DNA of 64,000 nt from Tannockella sp964372125 (GCA_964372125.1 CAYJPL010000003.1:1-64000), one strand, 5' to 3'; shown: positions 27,005 through 35,550, numbered from the stretch's first letter. The notes: generated from the letters alone by a model not told the origin. A program made the numbers and translations.

Positions 27005-28120
27005 ATGGAACACAAAAAATTTAAAAATTTAGGAATAAGTCCGTCGATGTTAGGTTTTGGTTGTATGCGTTTTCCATTAAACGGTGATGGAAGTATTGAT
27101 GAAGTAGAATCAAAGAGGATGATTGATTTTGCTATGGAAAATGGCGTGAATTATATTGATACTGCCTATCCGTATCATGGTGGAGATAGTGAGCCTTTTG
27201 TTGGACGTGTTTTAAAAGGATATAAACGCGAGGATTTCTATCTAGCAACAAAATTACCAATCTGGGAAGTAAAAAGTAAAGAACAAGTACGAGAGATTTT
27301 TGATGCACAATGTAAAAGATTAGATGTTGACTACATTGATTTCTATTTACTACATGCATTAGACAAGACAAAATGGGATACAGTATTACAATACGATATA
27401 TTAGAGGTTGTAGAACAATTAAAAGCAGAGGGAAAAATTAAGTATTTAGGTTTTTCATTTCACGATGAATACCCAATGTTTGAAACGATTATAAATTATC
27501 GTAAGTGGGATTTTTGTCAGTTACAAATTAATTATATGGATATGGATATTCAAGCAGGCATCAAAGGGTATGATTTGGCAACAAAACTTGAAATTCCAGT
27601 TATTGTTATGGAACCAATTAAAGGTGGATCATTAGCAACCTTACCAGCTGATATTACAAAGATGTTTAATGATGCCAATCCAAATGCAACACTATCTTCA
27701 TGGGCACTTCGCTACGCAGCATCGTTTGATAATGTAAATGTAGTACTAAGTGGAATGTCTACTTATGAACATGTTAAAGATAACCTTGATACGTTTGTAG
27801 ACTTTAAACCTTTAGATGTGGATGAAAAAGCAGTTGTTGATAATGTTGTAAAGATACTAAAATCAAGAACACAAAATGGATGTACAGGTTGTAACTACTG
27901 TATGCCATGCCCTGTTAATGTAGATATTCCAGGTAACTTTAAATACTTCAATAATGCGTTTGTATATGAAGATCACGATAAATTTAAAGGTCGTTTAAAA
28001 GGGATGAAAGATACTAAAGCAAGTTTATGTATTGAGTGTGGTAAATGCGAGACAATGTGTCCACAACAAATTAAAATAAGAGAAGATTTAAAGAAAATAG
28101 TAGCATACATTAATCAGTAA
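27005..28120 (+). CDS. Aldo/keto reductase with C-terminal 4Fe-4S ferredoxin domain
   Basis: Cytoplasmic oxidoreductase of 371 residues. The N-terminal 280 residues form the aldo/keto reductase barrel: GFGCMRFP, YIDTAYPYHGG (catalytic Asp and Tyr near 51-57), catalytic Lys in ATKLP and His in LLHALD. The C-terminal 85 residues carry CTGCNYCMPCPVNV and CIECGKCETMCPQQI, two ferredoxin-type cysteine clusters. Such fused proteins are common in anaerobes; the natural substrate is unknown. AAGGGG precedes the ATG. The NagB paralogue follows by about 30 bases in the same direction. Confidence 0.93.
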   Translation: MEHKKFKNLGISPSMLGFGCMRFPLNGDGSIDEVESKRMIDFAMENGVNYIDTAYPYHGGDSEPFVGRVLKGYKREDFYLATKLPIWEVKSKEQVREIFDAQCKRLDVDYIDFYLLHALDKTKWDTVLQYDILEVVEQLKAEGKIKYLGFSFHDEYPMFETIINYRKWDFCQLQINYMDMDIQAGIKGYDLATKLEIPVIVMEPIKGGSLATLPADITKMFNDANPNATLSSWALRYAASFDNVNVVLSGMSTYEHVKDNLDTFVDFKPLDVDEKAVVDNVVKILKSRTQNGCTGCNYCMPCPVNVDIPGNFKYFNNAFVYEDHDKFKGRLKGMKDTKASLCIECGKCETMCPQQIKIREDLKKIVAYINQ

Positions 28121-28149
28121 AATAAACGATGTAATAAAAAGGAGCGAGT

Positions 28150-28857
28150 ATGGAAATAGTTGTAAAGAATCATAAAAGTGAAATAGATGAGTTACTAAGT
28201 GATAAGATAATAGAACTATTAAAACACGATGTCTTAGTGACACTTGCAAGTGGTGATACATTTGTTGAAACGTATAAGATGGTTGCAAAAAAATATAATC
28301 GAAATCCTTTTGAAATAAAAGCGACATTAGTAAATCTAGATGAGTGGGTTGGTCTAGATAAAGAAGATGTTGGTGGATGCCAATATAATATGTTTAAAGA
28401 TTTATTTACACCAATAGGAATTAGTGAATTTAACTTAATATATTTTGATGCTAAAGCAAACGATTTAGATAAGGAATGTGCCCGCATTGAAAAATGTATT
28501 GGCAATAGAACATTTGATTATGTCTTGCTAGGTGTAGGTATGAACGGACATCTTGCATTAAATGAACCTGGGTGCATGCTTGATACAAAAGTATTTCACT
28601 GTGAGTTGGCTGATACTACAAGGGTAGTCTTGCAAAAATATTTTCCAAGTAAGGTTTCAATCACAAAAGGGATTTCTCTAGGAATAGAATATTTTAGAAA
28701 ATCAAAAGAATTAGTAATTGTAGCAAATGGCGTACGTAAACATGATATTATTCAAAGAACAATTCATAGCGAAGTAACAAATGAAATACCTGCAACAATT
28801 GTAAAAGAACATCAAAATTCATGTCTAATTTTAGATAAAGAATGCATAGAAGGATAA
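28150..28857 (+). CDS. Glucosamine/galactosamine-6-phosphate isomerase-family protein (NagB paralogue)
   Basis: The 235-residue NagB-fold protein resembles glucosamine-6-phosphate deaminase but is divergent. The phosphate loop LASGDTF, VNLDEWVGL with the ring-opening Asp, and GVGMNGHLALNEP with catalytic His and Glu are kept, so it is probably active. It differs from the clear NagB at 40505 and may act on another sugar phosphate such as galactosamine 6-phosphate. AAGGAG precedes the ATG. It may share a transcript with the aldo/keto reductase. Confidence 0.82.
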   Translation: MEIVVKNHKSEIDELLSDKIIELLKHDVLVTLASGDTFVETYKMVAKKYNRNPFEIKATLVNLDEWVGLDKEDVGGCQYNMFKDLFTPIGISEFNLIYFDAKANDLDKECARIEKCIGNRTFDYVLLGVGMNGHLALNEPGCMLDTKVFHCELADTTRVVLQKYFPSKVSITKGISLGIEYFRKSKELVIVANGVRKHDIIQRTIHSEVTNEIPATIVKEHQNSCLILDKECIEG

Positions 28858-28873
28858 TTTTAGTGCTCTATAT

Positions 28874-28902
28874 TTGACAAATATTATCTAACTAGCTATA
28901 AT
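28874..28902 (+). promoter_or_regulatory. Promoter of the DAHP synthase T-box leader
   Basis: Consensus -35 TTGACA (28874-28879), 17-bp spacer, -10 TATAAT (28897-28902). Confidence 0.9.
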
Positions 28903-28911
28903 TTGTTCATA

Positions 28912-29170
28912 TTTTAAATACGAAGAAAAGAAAATAGTACATCATGGATACTATGTAGAGAGCACTTGGTTGGTGGAAAAGTGTTAGATAAGTGGTGGAA
29001 TACAACTTGGAGTAGAGCGTTGAAATACTAGTAGGCGTATCCGGTAGCTTCCGTTATAGAGCAAGAGTATGTACTTTTAAGAAGCGTACTTGATAAGGTT
29101 TATATAGCGATATATAAATAAAATAAGGTGGTAACACGATAACTCGTCCTTTATAAGGAGGAGTTTTTTT
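28912..29170 (+). promoter_or_regulatory. T-box leader, tyrosine (UAC specifier), controlling DAHP synthase
   Basis: Shows AGAGAGCAC and GGTTGGTGGAA of stem I, specifier context GGAATACAAC with TAC at 29001-29003, T-box AAGGTGGTAACACGAT (29125-29140) with TGGT for pairing to an ACCA end, and a terminator AACTCGTCCTT / AAGGAGGAGTT with T run (29141-29170). The specifier position was assigned by analogy with the leuS T-box (GAA-codon-AC context), so tyrosine is likely but not certain. Confidence 0.9.
29141..29170 (+). terminator. T-box terminator upstream of DAHP synthase
   Basis: AACTCGTCCTT-tata-AAGGAGGAGTT hairpin (one mismatch) followed by seven Ts. Confidence 0.8.
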
Positions 29171-29220
29171 ATTGAATGATGAAAGGGGATTATAGCAAAG
29201 AGATGCTATAGAAAAAGATT

Positions 29221-30234
29221 ATGATTATTGTAATGAAACCACATAGTAGTAAAGAAGAGATAAAAGATATTGAGTTAGTTATTGAAAAACTAGGATGTCA
29301 AGCGCATGTTTCAAAAGGAGAAATAGTTACGATTATTGGTGTTGTAGGTGACACTACGAAAATTGATTCAAGACAAATGGAAGTACGTCCAAGTGTTGAT
29401 AAAGTAATGCATGTTGGAGAACCATACAAACTAGCAAATCGTGCATTCCATCCTGAAGACACAATCATCGATGTAAATGGGGTAAAAATTGGTGGAGATA
29501 ATGTATGTTTAATGGCAGGACCATGTTCGGTAGAAAGCTTAGAACAAGTTTTAGAGATTGCTAGAGAAGCAAAAGCGGCAGGGGCACACATGTTACGTGG
29601 AGGAGCATTTAAACCACGTACAAGTCCATATGCATTCCAAGGAATGGGAAGTGAAGGATTAGATATTTTAGTGGCAGCAAGTAAAGAAACAGGAATGCCA
29701 ATTGTATCAGAATTAATGGATGCAGACTACTTAGAAGAATTTGTAGAAAAAGTAGATGTAATTCAAATCGGTGCAAGAAATATGCAAAACTTTGATTTAT
29801 TAAAAAAAGTAGGAAAAGTAGACAAACCAATTTTATTAAAAAGAGGGTTAAGTGCAACTTTTGAAGAATGGATTATGTCAGCAGAATACATTATGGCCCA
29901 AGGAAATAAAAAAGTAATCTTATGTGAAAGAGGAATCAGAACATTTGAAAGTTATACAAGAAACACATTAGATTTGCAAGCAATACCAGTAATCAAAAAA
30001 TTAACACATTTACCAATCATAATTGACCCAAGTCATGCAGGAGGAAAATGGTGGTTAGTAGATCCAATGGCAAAAGCATCAATTGCAGCAGGATGTGATG
30101 GGTTAATGATTGAAGTGCATAATGATCCAGAATGTGCAATGTGCGATGGACCACAATCATTAAAACCAGTAAAATATACAAAATTAGTAAGTGAATTAAA
30201 AGAAATCGCAAAAATAGTAGGAAAGAAAGTGTAA
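29221..30234 (+). CDS. aroF: 3-deoxy-7-phosphoheptulonate (DAHP) synthase, N-terminal ACT-like form
   Basis: First step of the shikimate pathway: phosphoenolpyruvate plus erythrose 4-phosphate. The 337-residue protein has a 70-residue N-terminal ferredoxin/ACT-like regulatory domain (MIIVMKPHSSKEEI...) and a barrel with GPCSVES, RGGAFKPRTSPY, QIGARNMQNF, LLKRG, CERGIRTFE and DPSHAGG. This is the Thermotoga type, inhibited by tyrosine through the N-terminal domain, which agrees with the tyrosine T-box. No other aro genes are adjacent. Shine-Dalgarno is weak (GAAAAAGATT before the ATG); the GGGG further upstream is too far. Gene symbol could equally be aroA/aroG. Confidence 0.95.
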   Translation: MIIVMKPHSSKEEIKDIELVIEKLGCQAHVSKGEIVTIIGVVGDTTKIDSRQMEVRPSVDKVMHVGEPYKLANRAFHPEDTIIDVNGVKIGGDNVCLMAGPCSVESLEQVLEIAREAKAAGAHMLRGGAFKPRTSPYAFQGMGSEGLDILVAASKETGMPIVSELMDADYLEEFVEKVDVIQIGARNMQNFDLLKKVGKVDKPILLKRGLSATFEEWIMSAEYIMAQGNKKVILCERGIRTFESYTRNTLDLQAIPVIKKLTHLPIIIDPSHAGGKWWLVDPMAKASIAAGCDGLMIEVHNDPECAMCDGPQSLKPVKYTKLVSELKEIAKIVGKKV

Positions 30235-30258
30235 AATAATTATTTATTTAAATAGTTC

Positions 30259-30287
30259 TTGCAATTTTTTACTTAACTCTATATAAT
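30259..30287 (+). promoter_or_regulatory. Promoter of rpsU
   Basis: -35 TTGCAA (30259-30264), 17-bp spacer, -10 TATAAT (30282-30287). Confidence 0.8.
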
Positions 30288-30325
30288 ATGCATTGTATGT
30301 TAGAGTGAAGGGGGGGTAAATCCAC

Positions 30326-30505
30326 ATGGCAAAAACTGTAGTAAGAGAAAATGAATCATTAGATGATGCTTTACGTCGTTTTAAAAGACAAGTATCTAGA
30401 ACAGGAACCCTTCAGGAAGCTCGTAAAAGAGAATTCTATGTAAAACCTGGTTTAAAAAGAAAGCTTAAGTCAGAAGCGGCTAGAAAAAATAGTAAAAAAA
30501 GATAA
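30326..30505 (+). CDS. rpsU: Ribosomal protein S21
   Basis: A 59-codon gene. The translation opens MAKTVVRENESLDDALRRFK, continues RQVSRTGTLQEARKREFY and ends in a lysine/arginine-rich tail (NSKKR), the normal S21 layout. S21 binds the 30S platform near the anti-Shine-Dalgarno region and aids initiation. GAAGGGGGGG lies about ten bases upstream of the ATG; that run of seven Gs is unusually long. A consensus promoter and a hairpin terminator make it a single-gene unit, just before phoH. Confidence 0.96.
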   Translation: MAKTVVRENESLDDALRRFKRQVSRTGTLQEARKREFYVKPGLKRKLKSEAARKNSKKR

Positions 30506-30522
30506 AATACTATTGTATAATT

Positions 30523-30548
30523 AAAGATATCGTAAGATATCTTTTTTT
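30523..30548 (+). terminator. Terminator of rpsU
   Basis: AAAGATATC-gtaa-GATATCTTT stem with T run. Confidence 0.8.
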
Positions 30549-30641
30549 GTATTTTAAAATAACATCATAATCTGACAAGATTGATATGATAAATATTTTA
30601 CGTTATAATATATATATAAATATGTACTAAAGGAGAAGTAA

Positions 30642-31625
30642 ATGAAAAAAACTATTTCACTAACAGAATATTCAGTTGATAAAATAACATCCCTTTGTGG
30701 TATCCAAGATAGTAATTTGAAAATTCTTGAGCAAGAATACCAACTTCAAATCACATTCCGTGGAGATGCATTTTATGTTGTAGTACATGATGAACAATTA
30801 TATTTAAAGTTTGATGAAGTGATGAGGTCACTGCTTGCACTATTAGATAAAGGGATACGTGTATCAAAACGTGACGTTGTGTATGCAATCAAACTTCAAA
30901 AGCAAAATAGCTTAGATAACTTACAACAACTTTACGATATCGCAATTACAAAAACAAATAGTGGTAAAATGATTTATCCAAAAACAATTGGTCAAAAAGG
31001 ATATTATTTGGCCCTTAAGAAAAAAGATGTGGTTTTTGCGATGGGTTCAGCAGGTACGGGGAAGACATATTTAGCAGTTGTTTTTGCAGTAGATGCTCTA
31101 AAGAAGAATTTAGTAAAAAAAATAATATTAACTAGACCCGCTGTAGAAGCAGGAGAAAGCTTAGGTTTTTTACCAGGAGATTTAAAAGAAAAGGTTGATC
31201 CATATTTACGTCCATTATATGATGCGTTGCATGATATGTTAGGTGTTGAACAAACAGAACGGCTGATTGAAAAAGGGGTTATAGAAATTGCACCACTTGC
31301 TTATATGCGTGGTAGAACACTAGAAGATGCATATGTAATATTAGATGAAGCACAAAATACAACAGAAAACCAAATGAAAATGTTTTTGACACGTTTAGGT
31401 TTTAATTCGAAAATGATTATTACAGGTGATGAATCGCAAGTTGATTTACCAAAAGGAGTAAAATCAGGTTTGATTAGTGCATATTATACACTTCAAGGAG
31501 TAAAGGGAATTGAATTTATCAAGCTTACAGCTCTTGATGTAGTAAGACATCCAGTAGTGCAACGTATTATAGAAAGATACCAAGAAAAAGAGACAAACAA
31601 AAGTAAAGATACAACTACATTGTAG
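30642..31625 (+). CDS. phoH: PhoH-family ATPase
   Basis: The 327-residue cytoplasmic protein has an N-terminal KH-like region (about 1-110) and a P-loop PhoH domain: Walker A GSAGTGKTYLA near residues 131-141, LTRPAVEAGESLGFLPGD, Walker B YVILDEAQN near 230, and ITGDESQVDLP. PhoH/YbeZ proteins are RNA-related ATPases usually next to the RNase YbeY; ybeY does not follow here. The gene's last codons lie in a perfect hairpin that acts as the terminator. GGAGAAG precedes the ATG. Confidence 0.93.
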   Translation: MKKTISLTEYSVDKITSLCGIQDSNLKILEQEYQLQITFRGDAFYVVVHDEQLYLKFDEVMRSLLALLDKGIRVSKRDVVYAIKLQKQNSLDNLQQLYDIAITKTNSGKMIYPKTIGQKGYYLALKKKDVVFAMGSAGTGKTYLAVVFAVDALKKNLVKKIILTRPAVEAGESLGFLPGDLKEKVDPYLRPLYDALHDMLGVEQTERLIEKGVIEIAPLAYMRGRTLEDAYVILDEAQNTTENQMKMFLTRLGFNSKMIITGDESQVDLPKGVKSGLISAYYTLQGVKGIEFIKLTALDVVRHPVVQRIIERYQEKETNKSKDTTTL

Positions 31626-31636
31626 TTGTATCTTTT
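31605..31636 (+). terminator. Terminator of phoH, overlapping its 3' end
   Basis: AAAGATACAACTACA-t-TGTAGTTGTATCTTT stem of 15 bp with T run; includes the final codons and the TAG stop. Confidence 0.85.
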
Positions 31637-31773
31637 GAGTATTATATTTGATTATTAGTAATATTATGTGACACAATACATTTGAGATAAAATAACATAT
31701 TTGTACACAGTTTAAAAATATTTTAACGAAAATTAAATAATAAAATCAATATATAAAGTAGGAGGTATAAGTT

Positions 31774-33450
31774 ATGAAAAACGAAGAAAATAAACAATGT
31801 CGTATGAATGATAGTGAAGATATAATAGTAAATGATAGCAATGAGAAAAAAGATTATTTAGAGGTAGAAAAAGCTGCTATTATATCTACAAATGATGAAG
31901 CGCTTGCTTCTGAAATGGTAGATGAAATCGAGGCAATGATTACTGATGAAACAGATGTGTTAATTGATAATGAATTCAACGATGTATTTGTAGAAGAAAC
32001 CAAGGCAGAGGAACTTGTTGAAGCAGTAGAGGTTATGGACCCAGTATTTGAAGCTGAAAGTAAAGAAGACGATATAATTGTTGAAGATGTCTCTAATATG
32101 TTTACAGAAGAAGACATTAAAGAAGACCTCATTGAAACAACACAAGGTGTAGAAACGGTATTTGAAAAAGAGGAAAAAGCAATTGATCTCCAGATTAATC
32201 AACTAACTCAAGATGAAACAATAAAAGAAGAAATGTTTGAAGATGTGGCAATATTGGCTAGTCAAGAAGAAGCACCGATTATGTCAAGTGATGAATTATC
32301 GAGTGATCCAAGAAAAGTGGAACCAGAAATAGTAATTGAAAAGAAGAAAAAACAACAATCATTCTTCAAACCACTTGTTATTGTATTACTAATAGTTTCC
32401 TTGTCGATGAATTTATTTTTATTGTATCGTGACTTATCATCATCAGGGGTAGTATCAAACAATAACAATAATAGCAATTCAAATATTTCAAGTGTCGATT
32501 ATGATATTAATACTGATACAACTGCAGTTGTTGAAAAGGTGAATCAAAGTGTAGTAGGTGTAGCTGTTTATAACAATGGAAGTCAAACTAGCTCAGGAAG
32601 TGGAGTTGTGTACAAAACAGATGGAGAAGATACCTATATCATTACTAATCATCACGTAATCGAAGATGCAAATGAAATACAAGTAGTATTCTCTAATCAA
32701 GAAAGTGTTAATGCAGAGTTAATTGGAAGTGATCAGTATAGCGATATCGCAATATTACGTGTCCAAACTGACTTTGAAACCCAAGCAATGGATATTGGAG
32801 ATTCTGATTTATTAAAAACGGGAGAACCAGTACTTGCGATTGGTAGTCCACTAGGAATAGAATATGCTGGAACAGTAACACAAGGTATTGTTAGTGCTAC
32901 TGATCGTGTTGTAAGCGTAGACTTAACAAATGATGGCCAAGATGACTGGGAAATGTCAGTAATTCAAACAGATGCTGCAATTAATCCTGGAAACAGTGGG
33001 GGTGCCTTTGTGAATGGTGCTGGTGAATTAGTTGGTATAACAACACTAAAATATAGTGACACCTCTGTTGAAGGAATGGGATTTGCATTACCGATTAATG
33101 ATGTAATCGATGTTGCAAATGAAATAGAAGAAACAGGAAAAGTATCTCGTCCAGTGCTTGGAATAACAGGTGTATCGTTAACTGGATTTTCAGGTTACGA
33201 GTTAAGCTATTATCGAATTGATACGGATTTACGTGATGGGATTTACGTATCATCTGTTAGTAATGGTGGAGCAGCACAAGCAGCAGGTATGGAAGAAGGA
33301 GATATTATCACTTCATTTGATGGTGTGGAAATAACAACATATAAAAGCTTTTTAACTGAATTATATGCAAAAGAACCTGGTCAAAAAGTCGAAATAGTAA
33401 TAAACCGTCAAGGAACAGAACATACACTATCAGTAACGTTAGGTGGCTAG
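31774..33450 (+). CDS. htrA: HtrA/DegP-like S1C serine protease with acidic cytoplasmic N-terminus
   Basis: Membrane-anchored protease that degrades or chaperones misfolded proteins at the cell surface. Of 558 residues, 1-190 are strongly acidic with no domain recognised; a membrane segment follows (about 198-217, LVIVLLIVSLSMNLFLLYRDL-like), then a Ser/Asn-rich linker. The protease domain holds the triad: His in TNHHVIED, Asp in SDIAILRV, Ser in NPGNSGG. A PDZ domain ends the protein (about 460-558). The acidic tail is far longer than in Bacillus HtrA. GGAGG precedes the ATG. Confidence 0.93.
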   Translation: MKNEENKQCRMNDSEDIIVNDSNEKKDYLEVEKAAIISTNDEALASEMVDEIEAMITDETDVLIDNEFNDVFVEETKAEELVEAVEVMDPVFEAESKEDDIIVEDVSNMFTEEDIKEDLIETTQGVETVFEKEEKAIDLQINQLTQDETIKEEMFEDVAILASQEEAPIMSSDELSSDPRKVEPEIVIEKKKKQQSFFKPLVIVLLIVSLSMNLFLLYRDLSSSGVVSNNNNNSNSNISSVDYDINTDTTAVVEKVNQSVVGVAVYNNGSQTSSGSGVVYKTDGEDTYIITNHHVIEDANEIQVVFSNQESVNAELIGSDQYSDIAILRVQTDFETQAMDIGDSDLLKTGEPVLAIGSPLGIEYAGTVTQGIVSATDRVVSVDLTNDGQDDWEMSVIQTDAAINPGNSGGAFVNGAGELVGITTLKYSDTSVEGMGFALPINDVIDVANEIEETGKVSRPVLGITGVSLTGFSGYELSYYRIDTDLRDGIYVSSVSNGGAAQAAGMEEGDIITSFDGVEITTYKSFLTELYAKEPGQKVEIVINRQGTEHTLSVTLGG

Positions 33451-33455
33451 TGAAG

Positions 33456-33482
33456 AACTCATTGCAAAGCAATGAGTTTTTT
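33456..33482 (+). terminator. Terminator of htrA
   Basis: AACTCATTGC-aaa-GCAATGAGTT stem followed by Ts. Confidence 0.85.
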
Positions 33483-33533
33483 GTGTTTTAATTTACAAAT
33501 AAATGGATTTATGGTATTCTAGTTTAGAAAAGA

Positions 33534-33642
33534 ATATCTTCAGGGCAGGGTGAAATTCCCGACCGGCGGTGATAGTCCGCGAGCGCAAGCTGAATAGGTG
33601 CAATTCCTATACCGACAGTACAGTCTGGATGAAAGAAGAACA
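33534..33642 (+). promoter_or_regulatory. FMN riboswitch (RFN element) controlling ribU
   Basis: All hallmarks of the RFN element are present: TCTTCAGGGCAGGG, GAAATTCCCGACCGGCGGT, AGTCCGCGAGC, CCGACAGTACAGTCTGGATG and closing GAAAGAAGA. It lies just upstream of a riboflavin transporter gene, the classic target. FMN binding should stop expression. Confidence 0.97.
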
Positions 33643-33658
33643 TCATATATGTTTTTTT

Positions 33659-33689
33659 GTCATGAAGGTTATGTTTTCATGATTTTTTT
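33659..33689 (+). terminator. FMN riboswitch terminator
   Basis: TCATGAA / TTCATGA stem with a run of seven Ts. A second small hairpin AACAT-catat-ATGTT followed by Ts (about 33639-33659) precedes it. Confidence 0.7.
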
Positions 33690-33708
33690 GTTTTTATAGG
33701 AGGAGAAT

Positions 33709-34365
33709 ATGAAAAATAACAAGACACGAAAAATCGTAATGGCAGCAATTTTAGCTGCCTTAGGAATGGTATTTGGAGTTTTAGAAATTCCTTATCCATT
33801 TGCACCATGGTTGAATTTTGATTTATCAGAAGTTGTAGTATTAGTTGCTGTTAACATGTTAGGGGTTGGATATGCTATATTTGTAATTGTATGTAAATTT
33901 TTTATATCGATTGCATTTAAGGGACCTGTTGGTCCAATTGCGATTGGACAAATAACAGCAATGCTTGCATCCATTTCTATTGCGGTAAGTTATTATTATT
34001 TATCAAGAATTATTAAGACAAAAAAGAATTGGCTAAACCAATTTCTTTCACTATTATTAACAATGACAATATTTGCCTTTGTTATGTATATTGTTAACTA
34101 CTATTTTGTAACACCAACATACATTATGAACCAACCAACTTGGTACAGTGAGCTGCCATTTACGCTTGATATTGCTGCATTTAATGCTACATATGGCACA
34201 TCATTAGAAGTGCCGGCATTCTTATCGTTTTTATCACCATATGGTCAAGCAATTTTCTTTATTTATTTCCCATTTAATTTTCTAAAAGGAATACTTACTG
34301 CGATTGTATATTCATTTATACAACCAGTAGAAAAAAGATATCATAACCTAATAAAAAAGAACTAG
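33709..34365 (+). CDS. ribU: Riboflavin ECF transporter substrate-binding subunit
   Basis: The 218-residue membrane protein has five or six hydrophobic segments and the RibU-type start KIVMAAILAALGMVFGVLEIPYPF, followed by ICKFFISIAFKGPVGP-like and YGQAIFFIYFPFNFLKG. RibU binds riboflavin outside the cell and works with the shared EcfAA'T energising module, which is not in this window. The FMN riboswitch upstream supports the assignment. GGAGGAG precedes the ATG. No rib biosynthesis genes are adjacent. Confidence 0.93.
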   Translation: MKNNKTRKIVMAAILAALGMVFGVLEIPYPFAPWLNFDLSEVVVLVAVNMLGVGYAIFVIVCKFFISIAFKGPVGPIAIGQITAMLASISIAVSYYYLSRIIKTKKNWLNQFLSLLLTMTIFAFVMYIVNYYFVTPTYIMNQPTWYSELPFTLDIAAFNATYGTSLEVPAFLSFLSPYGQAIFFIYFPFNFLKGILTAIVYSFIQPVEKRYHNLIKKN

Positions 34366-34388
34366 TGCAGTCCCACTAGTTCTTTTTC
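34352..34388. terminator. Bidirectional terminator between ribU and ferredoxin
   Basis: AAAAAGAACTAGT-gcagtccc-ACTAGTTCTTTTT; includes the ribU stop codon and is flanked by A and T runs. Confidence 0.8.
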
Positions 34389-34399
34389 TATTTACTTGA

Positions 34400-34588
34400 T
34401 TATTCTACGATGATTGCTTCAACTGGGCAACATTCTGCTGCTTCTTTTGCACTTGTTTCTAAGTCACCTAAGTCACCTTCTACGATTGCAACAGCTAATC
34501 CAGTATCTGCCATATCAAATACCTCAGGTGCTACACCAACACAAGCACCACATCCAATACATGCATCATTAACGATAGTTTTTGCCAT
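34400..34588 (-). CDS. Single-cluster [4Fe-4S] ferredoxin
   Basis: The 62-residue electron carrier shows CIGCGACVGVAP (three Cys ligands) near residues 10-21 and CCPVEAI near the C-terminus for the fourth ligand. The usual Cys of the second-cluster motif is replaced (VAP where two-cluster types have VCP), so one [4Fe-4S] cluster is expected. It is acidic, with Asp/Glu-rich DGxx-type segments, as in Bacillus Fer. GGAGGA precedes the ATG on the minus strand. Likely partners such as oxidoreductases are not adjacent. Confidence 0.93.
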   Translation of the reverse strand: MAKTIVNDACIGCGACVGVAPEVFDMADTGLAVAIVEGDLGDLETSAKEAAECCPVEAIIVE

Positions 34589-34707
34589 GTAAATATCCTC
34601 CTTTTTGTGTTTACATTATTATTATAAACCATTATCTTTATTTTTTGCAATAAATTAATCTTAATTATATAAAAAGTATGTTATAATAGCAAAAGGATGG
34701 TGATTAT

Positions 34708-35550
34708 ATGGCAAATTCAAGAACAGAAAAATATAAAGAACTTAGAGATAGCATTAGTGATGAAGTAAACTTAGATCGATCAAAAGTTGTTGTAGAACAA
34801 GTTGTAGAAAATGACGATTTTTTATCATTCATACCAAAAAAAGAAACAGAAGAAATTAATATAGACGATACTCTAAAAGAAGTAACAACATATGAATTAC
34901 TAAAAGACGAAAATAATGAGGAATTAAATCGTGCCCTGCAAAGTGCAAAAAGCAATGTGGGAAAAGAAGAGTTTAACACACGCATGGATATACTAGATAA
35001 AATTCGTAATCCACAAAAAACAATTGTGCAAGTAGAAAATATGGACGTACGTGATACTCAAGAATTTGTAAATGGGTATTTTACAAACGCACAAGAAAAT
35101 GTTGTAGAGTCAAAACCAGTAGAAGTAGAAAAGACAAAACCAGTTGAGACGGTAAAGGAACCTGTGGTTGCGTCAGTTATTCCACCTAAAAAAATATCGT
35201 TAATGGAACGCTTAAAAGCAATGTCTCCTCAAGACGATGTATTGAAAGCAGAAGAAGCGCTAAATACATATAAAACAGGTGAATATTCAAAAGAAGAATT
35301 ATCTAATACTTTTGGAAATACGTTAATTATTGAGGATTTGAAAACAAATGAAAAAATAATTGAAAAAAATGTCAAAGAAAAAACAAAAAAAGATGTTAAA
35401 GAAAAAGCAAAAAAACAAAAAAACAAACCTGAAATAGTTGAAACACAAGCTACAACTACTGTAACAAAGGTATTAAACTATGTAATTGTTGCACTTCTTA
35501 TTGTATTTTTGGTATTATGTGTTATGATTACAATTCAAATAATCACATAA
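34708..35550 (+). CDS. Tail-anchored, highly charged protein of unknown function
   Basis: I do not recognise this 280-residue protein. Residues 1-250 are hydrophilic and rich in Glu, Lys and Val, with coiled-coil-like stretches, a Pro/Glu/Lys/Val segment near 130-155 (KPVEVEKTKPVE) and a Lys-rich region near 220-240. One hydrophobic segment near 258-278 (YVIVALLIVFLVLCVMITI) anchors the C-terminus, so the bulk should be cytoplasmic. AGGATGGTG precedes the ATG, and a -10 TATAAT lies at 34682-34687. It precedes the cmk-der-gpsA operon, separated by a terminator. Confidence 0.8.
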   Translation: MANSRTEKYKELRDSISDEVNLDRSKVVVEQVVENDDFLSFIPKKETEEINIDDTLKEVTTYELLKDENNEELNRALQSAKSNVGKEEFNTRMDILDKIRNPQKTIVQVENMDVRDTQEFVNGYFTNAQENVVESKPVEVEKTKPVETVKEPVVASVIPPKKISLMERLKAMSPQDDVLKAEEALNTYKTGEYSKEELSNTFGNTLIIEDLKTNEKIIEKNVKEKTKKDVKEKAKKQKNKPEIVETQATTTVTKVLNYVIVALLIVFLVLCVMITIQIIT

